From: SXOA01 sp051004015
GTDB taxonomy: Bacteria; Planctomycetota; Planctomycetia; Pirellulales; Pirellulaceae
Assembly: GCA_051004015.1 (NCBI GenBank)
Contig: JBPCKT010000010.1
Coordinates: 17,629 to 81,628, forward strand
Length of the DNA stretch: 64,000 nucleotides
Direction of reading: 5' to 3'
The notes beneath the pieces are model-generated. The model ran no database searches, was not told the DNA's origin, and was given only the letters and a program-made list of their open reading frames with translations. The position numbers were made by a program, and so were the translations under genes. Positions 16,834-24,616 of the stretch are shown one piece after another (position 1 is the first letter of the stretch; each line of letters begins with the position of its first letter).

Positions 16834-17772
16834 CTAGCGTCCGTTTCCATGCTGATGATGCTCATGCCCACCATGAACATGCTCATGTTCCAGAAAACCA
16901 ATGCCAATTGCCAGAGCGACGCCAAGAAAGAGTGCCGCTGTCAGCCAGAGCCGGTCGTGCGAATGGAAGGTCACCTCCGGCAACAGGTCGGCGAGCGAGA
17001 TGCAGAGGAATACACCAGCCGCAAATGCCAGGGCGCAGCCGATGACGAAATCCTGATCGCCGCTGAGCGCCCCCAGGCCACAGACAAAACCGACGGCACC
17101 GAGCGGGCACATCAGTGCAAAGACGATATTGGCGACAAGTGCCGCCCTCTTCGACCAGCCGCCGGAGGCCATCAGCGAAGTGATGGAGAGGGCATCGAGC
17201 GGCTTGTGAAGAGCGACGGCGAGAAAGGTGCCCACACCGTAGAGCGCCCAGCCGTGGCCATGCCCCGCCTCATTCGCCTCGGCAGCCACCGCCGCGCCGA
17301 GAGCCAGGCCGTCGATGATGGTGTGCAGTGCGAGGCCGAAGGCGAGACCCACCCAGCTAAAATTCCGCTCCGCGGTCAGTTCTGAGGAGTGAACGTGGCG
17401 ATGCTCATGTCCCTGCTCATGGTCACAGTGCTTATGGCTGTGATGGTCGTGTTCATGACGCTTGTGTTCCTCTTCTGCCGCTTCGCCATGCTCATGAGCA
17501 TGCACGTGAAATACGCGAATCAACAGGAACATGGCGAGCAAACCGCCGAGCGTCCACCAAGCCGCGGTGTCGAAGGAGACTCCCTTGGCCACCGCGTGGG
17601 GCAACAGGTGCAGGATCGCCACTCCCAGCATCAGCCCTCCCACGAAGCTCATCATGAGTTGCATCCGGCGGTGCGTCAGCTTGACGAGCCACGGCAGGAG
17701 CCCGCCCGTCAGCGAAGCCGCCACGATCAAGACGCAGTAGGACGCCAGGACCAAGATGACATAGAATTGCAT
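16834..17772 (-). CDS. ZIP-family divalent metal transporter
   Basis: 312-aa inner-membrane transporter for Zn2+ or related metals. About eight TM helices are visible. The conserved ZIP TM4 motif is HTIIDGLALGAA and TM5 has HKPLDALSI, supplying the metal-binding His/Asp set. A very His-rich loop (~88-130: HVHAHEHGEAAEEEHKRHEH and onward) and a His-rich C-terminus (HEHVHGGHEHHQHG) flank the core and probably bind or buffer metal. ATG 17772 places the first TM helix at the N-terminus. It stands 35 bp upstream of the zinc-ribbon gene on the same strand. Substrate specificity cannot be read from sequence. Confidence 0.9.
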   Translation of the reverse strand: MQFYVILVLASYCVLIVAASLTGGLLPWLVKLTHRRMQLMMSFVGGLMLGVAILHLLPHAVAKGVSFDTAAWWTLGGLLAMFLLIRVFHVHAHEHGEAAEEEHKRHEHDHHSHKHCDHEQGHEHRHVHSSELTAERNFSWVGLAFGLALHTIIDGLALGAAVAAEANEAGHGHGWALYGVGTFLAVALHKPLDALSITSLMASGGWSKRAALVANIVFALMCPLGAVGFVCGLGALSGDQDFVIGCALAFAAGVFLCISLADLLPEVTFHSHDRLWLTAALFLGVALAIGIGFLEHEHVHGGHEHHQHGNGR

Positions 17773-17820
17773 CTGCGAATCTTAGCTATCGCAGGGTGCG
17801 ATGCGAAGGGGCCTACTCGC

Positions 17821-18255
17821 TTACTTCGCGCAGCAGGTCGAATAGGAGCAGCGGGTCATTTCGAAGCAGCCTTGGTCTTTGCATGAAGAATAGTTGGCAT
17901 TGAAGTTTGTGTCCGTGGCCGCGGCTGAGAATTGAAAAGTGCCGAACATGCGGCCCAGGTACTTGCTCCCCGACATCGTGACCACGCCATCCTGCTCGCT
18001 GGCCGTCATCACCACGCTGTAGCGAAACGGAAGGACGGCAAAGAATTTCCCGCGAAAGAAGACCTCGTACTCGCTGTCGTTGAGCCGCACGAACTCCGCC
18101 TGCAACGGCCCATGATGCCGCGTATTCCCGCTGGCCCACGTTCCCGACCAGTGCCCAGACAGATCCGTGGCGCGGCATACATTGCCGAGGGCCAAGAGCG
18201 ACACCAAGGCCAGAGCAACGACGCGCGCGGACTTGAGCAAGGAAGATGGGAGCAT
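17821..18255 (-). CDS. Small secreted Cys-rich protein, unknown function
   Basis: 144-aa protein from ATG 18255 with a clear signal peptide (ARVVALALVSLLALGNVCRA, cleavage near TDLSG). The mature part begins DLSGHWSGTWASGNT, a lipocalin-like or beta-barrel opening often seen in small secreted bacterial proteins that respond to substrate binding. It ends in a Cys-rich tail (SCKDQGCFEMTRCSYSTCC), suggesting disulfides or metal binding. No homologue recognised. It is flanked on the same strand by a ZIP transporter and an acyltransferase, with gaps of 48 and 152 bp. Confidence 0.7.
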   Translation of the reverse strand: MLPSSLLKSARVVALALVSLLALGNVCRATDLSGHWSGTWASGNTRHHGPLQAEFVRLNDSEYEVFFRGKFFAVLPFRYSVVMTASEQDGVVTMSGSKYLGRMFGTFQFSAAATDTNFNANYSSCKDQGCFEMTRCSYSTCCAK

Positions 18256-18407
18256 GGCAAAGGGGCTTCAAGGAGGGAATTTGCCGCGTCCCTGCAATTC
18301 TATCGCTCCCTCTCCTCTCAATTTCGGCTGCCGCAGCGCACCATTTGCAACCCGTCCGCAATAGTAACGATTGCAGCCTTTGGGAAAGAATTATGGGTTC
18401 CCGGGCG

Positions 18408-19169
18408 TCAAGCTCGCTTCGATAGCGCCGCTCGCCACTCCTGCCCGCGGGTTTCCAAACTGTCGAGTGCCTCCTGTAGCTCGCAGCGGCGGGCTTCCAT
18501 CTCAGACTCGTCGGCATCGGACCGGACGAAGATCGGCGTGGCAATCTCCAGCCGAGCGCGGGTGAACGGCTTGGGGATAACGAATGCGTCCCAACTCTTG
18601 GTGAACGACCAGGAGCGGGCGGGCGTGACCGTGAAGGGGAGGATGGGATTGCCCGTCTTTTTGGCAAGCAGCACCGCACCCATTTTTGCCACGTGGCGAG
18701 GGCCCTTCGGCCCGTCGATGGTGAAGGCCGCCGGCTGGCCATGTCGCATGAGGCGGATCATTTCGATGACCGCCCCGACACTCCCCCGCGTCGACGAACC
18801 TCGCGCCGCGCCGTAGCCGAACCGCTGGATGAAGCGGGCAATGTACTCGCCGTCAAAGCTCTGCGAGGTCATCACGACAATTCCGCGCTGCCGCCAATAA
18901 TACGTGCCCAGGAAAATGCAATCATGCCAGAACGTGTAAATGGGAATATGGCCGCCCTGCGTCGAGGCCTCCCAATGCTCCTGCCCCTCGACCTGAATTC
19001 TCACCGTGCGGCCGATCAGGCTAATCATCCCAAAGAAGCCAAGGTCCGCGGCGCGGATGGAAGCTCGCTGCCAGAAGGTGTAATCAGAAAGGTCGCTGAA
19101 CTGATGGGCCCGGTGGACGATGTCATCCGCGTCCGGGTCCACGCGTCTTGCCAGCACAGCCTCGGTCAT
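18408..19169 (-). CDS. DUF374 / lysophospholipid acyltransferase-like protein
   Basis: 253-aa protein of the DUF374 family, related to LpxL/LPLAT acyltransferases. Visible family segments: IYTFWHDCIFLGTYYWRQRG (WHD-type histidine), IVVMTSQSFDGEYIARFIQR, ARGSSTRGSVGAVIEMIRLM, FTIDGPKGPRHVAKMGAVLLA and NPILPFTVTPARSW. The IDGPKGP block is diagnostic for DUF374. The likely role is transfer of an acyl chain to a lipid A or phospholipid precursor at the inner membrane. Start ATG 19169. Transcription would begin in the 477-bp region upstream. Confidence 0.85.
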   Translation of the reverse strand: MTEAVLARRVDPDADDIVHRAHQFSDLSDYTFWQRASIRAADLGFFGMISLIGRTVRIQVEGQEHWEASTQGGHIPIYTFWHDCIFLGTYYWRQRGIVVMTSQSFDGEYIARFIQRFGYGAARGSSTRGSVGAVIEMIRLMRHGQPAAFTIDGPKGPRHVAKMGAVLLAKKTGNPILPFTVTPARSWSFTKSWDAFVIPKPFTRARLEIATPIFVRSDADESEMEARRCELQEALDSLETRGQEWRAALSKRA

Positions 19170-19646
19170 CTATCACAACTTTCCAAGTAACACAACAAGA
19201 ACAAAATAAGAAGACGTCCAAGGCTTGGAAGTCTAGTATTGGCCGGCTTTGGCTGTCAAGCCGAGCCGCGTCGGGTCTCGATTGCCGTTCATTATGCTAG
19301 CGTCCCAAATCGGACCCTAGCCCTGCGACGACCGAAGCGCAGTAGCAATCGATGCCCCCCTCGCCAATCGCGAGCGGCGGCAGATGCAACAGCCACACCC
19401 CTAGTCAACTCGCTCGCGAAGGCTCGTCACAAGCGTAAGCCGCTGGTGCGTCTGCTTGACGAACCGCACAAGATGCCCGCCCGTCGGTTGAGCGGCTAGA
19501 TCAGCGGGCAAAAACCAGGTTGAAATGAAAAATGCATCTGCGGATGGTAGTTGAGTGCTTGAAATGCCGCGCAGACGATGCTGGGTTCGCGAGTAAACAG
19601 CCCCACCGTTTTCGGCATCAAAAGTGCTTGATCCGAACTCCGCGTT
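19170..19646. other. Intergenic region between divergent genes
   Basis: 477 bp between the acyltransferase and the receiver-PP2C gene. No RNA gene or repeat seen. Short frames on both strands (19239-19499 plus; the minus-strand frame reaching into 19783) show no recognisable motifs or ribosome-binding sites and are left unannotated. Confidence 0.5.
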
Positions 19647-21044
19647 TTGATTTGGCGAGCTAATCCGTACACGCTCTGGGTGGCGATTTGCGCCAGGCTA
19701 GTGAACACCGTCCTTAGTGCAAAGGAGTATTCCATTCCTGCCGCGATTGTCAGCTCGTTCGAAACCCCCGTGCAGCAGGTCACCGATCGACTGCAAGCGA
19801 CGAATTATATCACGTTATCCGGGGAATTTTCCTCGAAACCGAAGGTGGGTGTTCTGATTGTGGATGACCAACCGGCGAATCTCTTGGCCCTCGAAGCGAC
19901 CCTGGACGGCCTGGATATCGACCTGGTGCAGGCAGCTTCGGGCTTCGAGGCCCTCCGCTGTCTGCTCAGCCGTGAATTCGCGCTCATCCTGTTGGACGTG
20001 AACATGCCAGGGATGGATGGCTTTGAAACTGCCGAACTGATTCGCCAACGCAAGCGCTGCGCCCATACGCCAATCATTTTCCTCACCGCCAGCGAGAGCG
20101 CCGACTACCAAATGTTCCAGGGCTATACGCTGGGGGCTGTGGACTACCTGGTTAAGCCGATCGTTACCCAGGTCCTGCGCTCCAAAGTTTCGGTCTTCAC
20201 GGAAATCTACCGCCAGACCGAGCAGATCAAACGGCAGGCGGAGCTGCTGCACCAGATGGAACAACTCCAGCACCAGCGGCAACTCGCGGACGCAAAAGCC
20301 CGCTTTGAGACGGAGCGCCTGCACGAGGAGCTGCGAATTGCCCGCGAGATTCAACAGAAGCTCTTTCCGGTTGCTCCGGTGTGCCTGCGAGGGCTCGATA
20401 TCGCCGGCGCTTCCCTGCCGGCGGAGGCGACGGGTGGAGACTACTTTGACTATATCCCCACGCAAGACGACGGCCTGGCTCTGGTCATCGGCGACGTTTG
20501 CGGCCACGGCTTCGGGCCGGCATTGATGATGGCCGAGTTGCGAGCCTATCTGCGGGCGTTCCTGCTCACGCGCAGCGACTTGGGGGAGATTTTGGGTCTG
20601 CTGAACCGGGCCCTGGCGGATGACATGGACGGATTCGTCACCCTGCTCATTGCCCGGCTCGATCCGCGGACCCTCGCCCTGACTTATACCGGCGCGGGCC
20701 ACCTGCCGGGTTATCTGCTGGACTCCGCCGGCAATGTGAAGGCCCAATTGGAAAGCACCGGCGTTCCACTCGCGGTCATGCCCGACAGCACGTATTCGAC
20801 GGAAGCGGCTCCTTCTCTCCAGTCCGGCGAGATCGTCCTGCTGCTAACCGACGGGATAATCGAAGCCCATTGCTCCGCCCAAGAATTACTGGGCATCGAC
20901 CGGGTTTTGCAGCTCGTGAAGGACAACCGGGATCGCCCCGCCCGGGAAATCCTGAGCGCACTCTACGAATCCGTTCGCGACTTCTGCGGCCCCGCGACCC
21001 AGCTCGATGATATGACGGCGATCATCATCAAAGCGGTAGAGTAA
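19647..21044 (+). CDS. Response regulator with PP2C/SpoIIE-type phosphatase output (RsbU-like)
   Basis: Up to 465-aa cytoplasmic regulator. A receiver domain begins at VGVLIVDDQPANLLALE, with phospho-acceptor Asp in LILLDVNMPGMDGFE, Thr in FLTAS and Lys in VKPI. A coiled coil follows (~190-230), then a SpoIIE/RsbU PP2C-type Ser phosphatase domain (REIQQKLFP, GGDYFDYI, GDVCGHGFGPALMMAEL, YTGAGHLPGYLL, LLTDGIIEA, DDMTAIIIK) with the metal-binding Asp residues. Such proteins dephosphorylate anti-sigma-factor antagonists. No partner gene is nearby. There is no ATG before the receiver domain: TTG 19647 is the farthest start, with in-frame GTG codons further in, so the N-terminus is uncertain. Confidence 0.88.
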   Translation: MIWRANPYTLWVAICARLVNTVLSAKEYSIPAAIVSSFETPVQQVTDRLQATNYITLSGEFSSKPKVGVLIVDDQPANLLALEATLDGLDIDLVQAASGFEALRCLLSREFALILLDVNMPGMDGFETAELIRQRKRCAHTPIIFLTASESADYQMFQGYTLGAVDYLVKPIVTQVLRSKVSVFTEIYRQTEQIKRQAELLHQMEQLQHQRQLADAKARFETERLHEELRIAREIQQKLFPVAPVCLRGLDIAGASLPAEATGGDYFDYIPTQDDGLALVIGDVCGHGFGPALMMAELRAYLRAFLLTRSDLGEILGLLNRALADDMDGFVTLLIARLDPRTLALTYTGAGHLPGYLLDSAGNVKAQLESTGVPLAVMPDSTYSTEAAPSLQSGEIVLLLTDGIIEAHCSAQELLGIDRVLQLVKDNRDRPAREILSALYESVRDFCGPATQLDDMTAIIIKAVE

Positions 21045-21046
21045 TT

Positions 21047-21979
21047 TCAGATCTTCTGTCCCAATCCCTTGGTCAGCATCATAAACGCCGACTCCAAATT
21101 GAACTCCTCCTCGCGGAACAGCTTGAGTTTGTGTCCGGCGGAAACCAGTAAGGACGAGAGCTCGCTGTAGTCGTCGCTGCCGGGGCGGAGGGTGACGGAG
21201 AGTTGGCCTTGCTTGTCGGTGAGAGATTCGACGAGCGGAGATTGCTCCAAGAGCTTCGCGGCAACGGTCGTATCGCCAGTGACTTCGATAATCAGCACCA
21301 CCCGCTCGCGGACCTGCTTCATCACATCGGCCACGGTGGCGTTCACGTTCATCACGCCGCGGTCGATGATGCCGACTTTGTTGCACATGTCCGCCAGCTC
21401 GGGCAGGATGTGGCTGCTGACCATGATGGTTTTGCCTTGCTGCCCCAGCCGGCGGAGGACGGCTCGCATTTCGATGCGGGCGCGGGGGTCGAGGCCGGAG
21501 AGGGGTTCGTCGAGGAGCAGGACTTGCGGTTCATGAAGCAGCACGCGGGCCAGGCCCAACCGCTGCGTCTGGCCGCGGGAAAGGGTGTTGGCGTAGGCGT
21601 CCCGCTTGAAGTCGAGATCGACGAGCTCCAGCTTCTCGTTGCAGACTTGCCGCCGCTTGGGGCCGGTGATGCGGTAGGCGGCAGCAAAAAATTCCAGGTA
21701 TTCGATGACCTTCATGTCGTCGTAGACGCCGAAGAAGTCCGGCATGTACCCGACCAGCCGGCGGATTTCCTTGGGGGCGTTATAGATGCTGTGGCCGCAG
21801 ACATAGGCCTCGCCGTGCGTGGGGTTGAGCAGCGTGGCCAGGATTTTCATCGTGGTTGTCTTTCCCGCGCCATTAGGGCCGATGAAGCCGAATAGGTCAC
21901 CCGCCGCCAGATCCAGCTCGATGGACTGGATGGCGTACATGTCGCCGTACTTCTTGGTGAGGTCAACTGTTTTAATCAC
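21047..21979 (-). CDS. ABC transporter ATP-binding protein
   Basis: 310-aa ATPase subunit of an ABC exporter-type system (CcmA/NatA class). Walker A is GPNGAGKTTT, the signature is LSRGQTQRLGLARVLL, Walker B is VLLLDEPLSGLDP, followed by an H-loop (SSHILPEL). The C-terminal ~80 residues resemble the extension of ABC-2-type ATPases. It starts at GTG 21979 and overlaps the upstream gene's stop by 8 bp, so translation is coupled. No ABC-2 permease gene is adjacent: downstream lies the opposing regulator gene, only 2 bp away. The permease must be elsewhere, or the upstream membrane protein is the partner (inference). Confidence 0.92.
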   Translation of the reverse strand: MIKTVDLTKKYGDMYAIQSIELDLAAGDLFGFIGPNGAGKTTTMKILATLLNPTHGEAYVCGHSIYNAPKEIRRLVGYMPDFFGVYDDMKVIEYLEFFAAAYRITGPKRRQVCNEKLELVDLDFKRDAYANTLSRGQTQRLGLARVLLHEPQVLLLDEPLSGLDPRARIEMRAVLRRLGQQGKTIMVSSHILPELADMCNKVGIIDRGVMNVNATVADVMKQVRERVVLIIEVTGDTTVAAKLLEQSPLVESLTDKQGQLSVTLRPGSDDYSELSSLLVSAGHKLKLFREEEFNLESAFMMLTKGLGQKI

Positions 21980-24251
21980 GGGTGGCGGCGGTAGTAGTGG
22001 CGGCGGACTTGGAAGCGACGGGGATCACGATGCGATAGTACGTCCAACTTTGAACCTGGCCCTTGGGCAGCGGTGAGCCGTCCACATGTACCTTGGCGGC
22101 AGGCTTCTCCACTCGGCCAACCAGCAACCCGCGGCCTTGGGTCAATTGGGAGCTAAAATCCAAATTCGGCTGGTAACGGTGAGTCAGGCCGGTGTAAGTC
22201 TGCCCCTTGGCTGCCTCGTGGTACATGAGCATCTGCAAAATGGCGGGGACGTCCGACGAATCCCGCAGCCACGGGGTTGCGGCGTCCTTGAAATCGCTCC
22301 CTTTGTGTTGTTGCAGGCGAGATTCCAGATAGAGCGGACGGGCGCCGCTCAGGCTGAAGCGCTGGCCGGGGCCAAGTTCCTTCAGGCGGTACATCCAGAT
22401 ATTGAAGGTGAAGATGCATTCCTGCAGCTCAACATCCAGCGGATTCACGATGTCTCCGGTGGGCACGCCATGCTCGGTGAGCATCAGTTGCGAAGCGGCA
22501 GGAAGAGAGACTTCTTGCCACCAGCGTGCCGCCAGGCTCTTCGACGAGCCGACTTGAATGGGGAGTGACTGGAGTGCCGGAGTTGCTGAGGGGAATTCAA
22601 TCTCGTAGGGATCGACGACGCTGGGGGCGACCTGCTGGGCGTCCAGTCCCCCCAGCCCGCCGCCGGGGAGACCCTGCCAGGTGATGTAGCCGGCAGTTGT
22701 ACTGGGCTTTGCTGCTGTCGCGGTTGCCGGGTGCAATGTGATGTCATAAGTCCTAGTCTCGGGACTGTAGACATGCAGCCAGGACGTGCCTCGAAGGTAG
22801 CCGCGCTCCGCGTCGATATCGACGATTTCAGCCTGATTCACCAATAGCCGGCTGCCGTGGGACCAGTGGGCGGAGTACCAGGCGATGGCGCAGAACAGGA
22901 GTGCGACGAGTGGAAACGTGATCCAGGTAATCCAGCGGGAAACGCCAAGCCTCTGCAAGATCAGGACATCGACGGGGCCGATCAGGACGATGTAGGAGAT
23001 CATCAGGATTGCGACGGTGGTGAAATTGATCACCTGAACGCCGGGAAACTGTTCCAGGGCTGCGCGGAGTTGGCCGGTGAGATCGGTGTAGCCAAGCCTT
23101 GCGCCCGCGGCTCCTCCGGGGAGCTCCTTGTGGGACGTTTTGCTTTCGTGCAGCAGCCCCGCGACAAAGCGCGGGCGGCCCGCCCAATTGGCAAACCGTT
23201 CGCCATCCAGATCGAATGTGACAAAAGTGATTTCGCCAAAACCGTGCGGAGCGTGGATGACGAGCGGGACATTGGCCGCGCGGGGCCCCTCCGCGAGCTC
23301 GATTTTTCCGCGGACGCCCGTAAGCCGGGCAACGGGAGGACGCGAAGCATCATCGGTGAAGGGAAAGGCTTCTCCGGTGAGGGACTCGAGTGTGGCGGCA
23401 TCTCGCATCGGCACCACTTCCACGAGCTGCCCAGGGATTAGTTCTTTCCAGGGGGATGCTCCGGCTAGGAGCTGTACCGTTTGCGGTCCGGCGCTGATCA
23501 CCAGGTGGCCTCCCTCTCGTACCCATCGGATGAGAGCCCCCGTTTGCGCCGGCGTGAGTTGTCTCAAGACGCCGGCGATACCCGTGGGGAGAAAAATAGT
23601 CTCGACCCCCTCATAGCCCCACCAGTCGTCCGGCAAATGGTCCGTCGACTTGACTTCCGCGGCGACAAGAGCATCAGCTTCGCTCCGGCGAGTGAATTTG
23701 AGAGCGTCCTCGACTCCGACGGACGAGCCCAGCGTGACGACCAGCGGCGTGGTAGCGGAAAGCGGAGCGGGAAGACTGTCGGGCAGACGGGATTGCCAAA
23801 GGACTCTGCCACTTGCCGGATCGATGAGCCGGACGGAGAGGCGGCTCTTCTGTGGACCGACTTTGAGGTAGGAACGAAGCGTAACTTGCTTTCCCGCTTC
23901 CAGTTGAATTTGATGGCTGGACGCACTCGAATTGTCCGCTACGAAAAAAACGACGGGCACATTGTCGCCGTCCGGAGCGATGAGCTGCAGCTCACCGGAA
24001 ACGGGTGATTCCTTGGCGACGAGCGTCAGCGTAATGGGTGTCCAAAAACCGCTGCGGTAGACGCCTCCAAAGCCGACGTCGGCGCGCTGGATGGCCAGCA
24101 GGGAAGAATCGGCGGCAACGATGATGCCGGAAAAGTGATGGCAGAATAATGGGGGACAGAATAATAAGAGCAATGGGAGCAGATGCAACAGGGACAGGCG
24201 CGCGAAGCCGTCAAGATTTCTCTTTCCCCTTCGTATTATTCTGTCCCCCAT
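21972..24251 (-). CDS. Large exported/membrane protein of unknown function, coupled to ABC ATPase
   Basis: Up to 759 aa. The N-terminal hydrophobic stretch (LLHLLPLLLLFCPPLFCHH) acts as signal peptide. A beta-rich region follows, including GGVYRSGFWTPITLTLVAKE and a class-I-glutamine-amidotransferase-like segment (LIRWVREGGHLVISAGPQTV). A central pair of TM helices (TVAILMISYIVLIGPVDVLIL, WITWITFPLVALLFCAIAWYS) is followed by another periplasmic part. The layout resembles GldG/DUF4350-like proteins linked to ABC ATPases, but I cannot name it with confidence. The start region lies inside a repeat (24142-24258), so the true start may be internal. It lies 26 bp downstream of the MazG-like gene, in the same operon. 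Confidence 0.7.
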   Translation of the reverse strand: MGDRIIRRGKRNLDGFARLSLLHLLPLLLLFCPPLFCHHFSGIIVAADSSLLAIQRADVGFGGVYRSGFWTPITLTLVAKESPVSGELQLIAPDGDNVPVVFFVADNSSASSHQIQLEAGKQVTLRSYLKVGPQKSRLSVRLIDPASGRVLWQSRLPDSLPAPLSATTPLVVTLGSSVGVEDALKFTRRSEADALVAAEVKSTDHLPDDWWGYEGVETIFLPTGIAGVLRQLTPAQTGALIRWVREGGHLVISAGPQTVQLLAGASPWKELIPGQLVEVVPMRDAATLESLTGEAFPFTDDASRPPVARLTGVRGKIELAEGPRAANVPLVIHAPHGFGEITFVTFDLDGERFANWAGRPRFVAGLLHESKTSHKELPGGAAGARLGYTDLTGQLRAALEQFPGVQVINFTTVAILMISYIVLIGPVDVLILQRLGVSRWITWITFPLVALLFCAIAWYSAHWSHGSRLLVNQAEIVDIDAERGYLRGTSWLHVYSPETRTYDITLHPATATAAKPSTTAGYITWQGLPGGGLGGLDAQQVAPSVVDPYEIEFPSATPALQSLPIQVGSSKSLAARWWQEVSLPAASQLMLTEHGVPTGDIVNPLDVELQECIFTFNIWMYRLKELGPGQRFSLSGARPLYLESRLQQHKGSDFKDAATPWLRDSSDVPAILQMLMYHEAAKGQTYTGLTHRYQPNLDFSSQLTQGRGLLVGRVEKPAAKVHVDGSPLPKGQVQSWTYYRIVIPVASKSAATTTAATRD

Positions 24252-24258
24252 TATTCTG
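24142..24258. repeat. 25-bp inverted repeat pair inside a signal-peptide coding region
   Basis: The arm at 24142-24166 (beginning CAGAATAATGGGGGACAG) is matched perfectly, in inverted orientation, at 24234-24258, with 67 bp between. Each arm contains the pentameric G/C tract flanked by ATTATTCTG copies, like planctomycete REP/REPIN elements. The left part encodes the FCPPLFCHH portion of the exported protein's leader, and the right arm contains the proposed ATG (24251). Confidence 0.8.
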
Positions 24259-24277
24259 TCATTTCCTGATTTCAGAC

Positions 24278-24616
24278 TTACGGCTTCTCGCTATCCGGGC
24301 AAGTGCAGACGAATTCTTTGCACCCGGGGCAGCCGCTGCCGTACTTGCGAGTGACAGCTTCAGAGAGGTCGACGCCGGAGACATTGGCGATGGTGGTGAG
24401 CCAGGCCAGGACGTCGGCAAATTCCCCCAGCCGCTCCTCGTGAGTGCCATTACGGAGCGCGGTGGCCAGCTCGCCGACTTCTTCCATTAGCCAAAGAAAA
24501 GTCCCTTCCACGCCCCGGGCCAGGTCTTTCTCCAGGTACATCTCACGAATGAGCTCCTGAAACTCCGCGAGCGAGACGTTGGGGCCGGTGGGTTTTTTCT
24601 CGTCGGACGTAGTCAC
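24278..24616 (-). CDS. MazG-like nucleotide pyrophosphohydrolase
   Basis: 112-aa all-alpha NTP pyrophosphatase of the MazG/DUF84 type. Core helices with metal-binding acidic residues are visible: TFLWLMEEVGELATALRNG (EExxE) and RLGEFADVLAWLTTIAN (ExxD). The C-terminus has an unusual Cys-rich tail (GCPGCKEFVCTCPDSEKP). It starts at GTG 24616 and overlaps the stop of the TPR-peptidase gene by 4 bp (GTGA). The frame is open further upstream to 24892, but that part lies inside the preceding gene and encodes a non-conserved Arg/Gly-rich sequence. Such enzymes hydrolyse NTPs or damaged nucleotides; the substrate is unknown here. Confidence 0.85.
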   Translation of the reverse strand: MTTSDEKKPTGPNVSLAEFQELIREMYLEKDLARGVEGTFLWLMEEVGELATALRNGTHEERLGEFADVLAWLTTIANVSGVDLSEAVTRKYGSGCPGCKEFVCTCPDSEKP

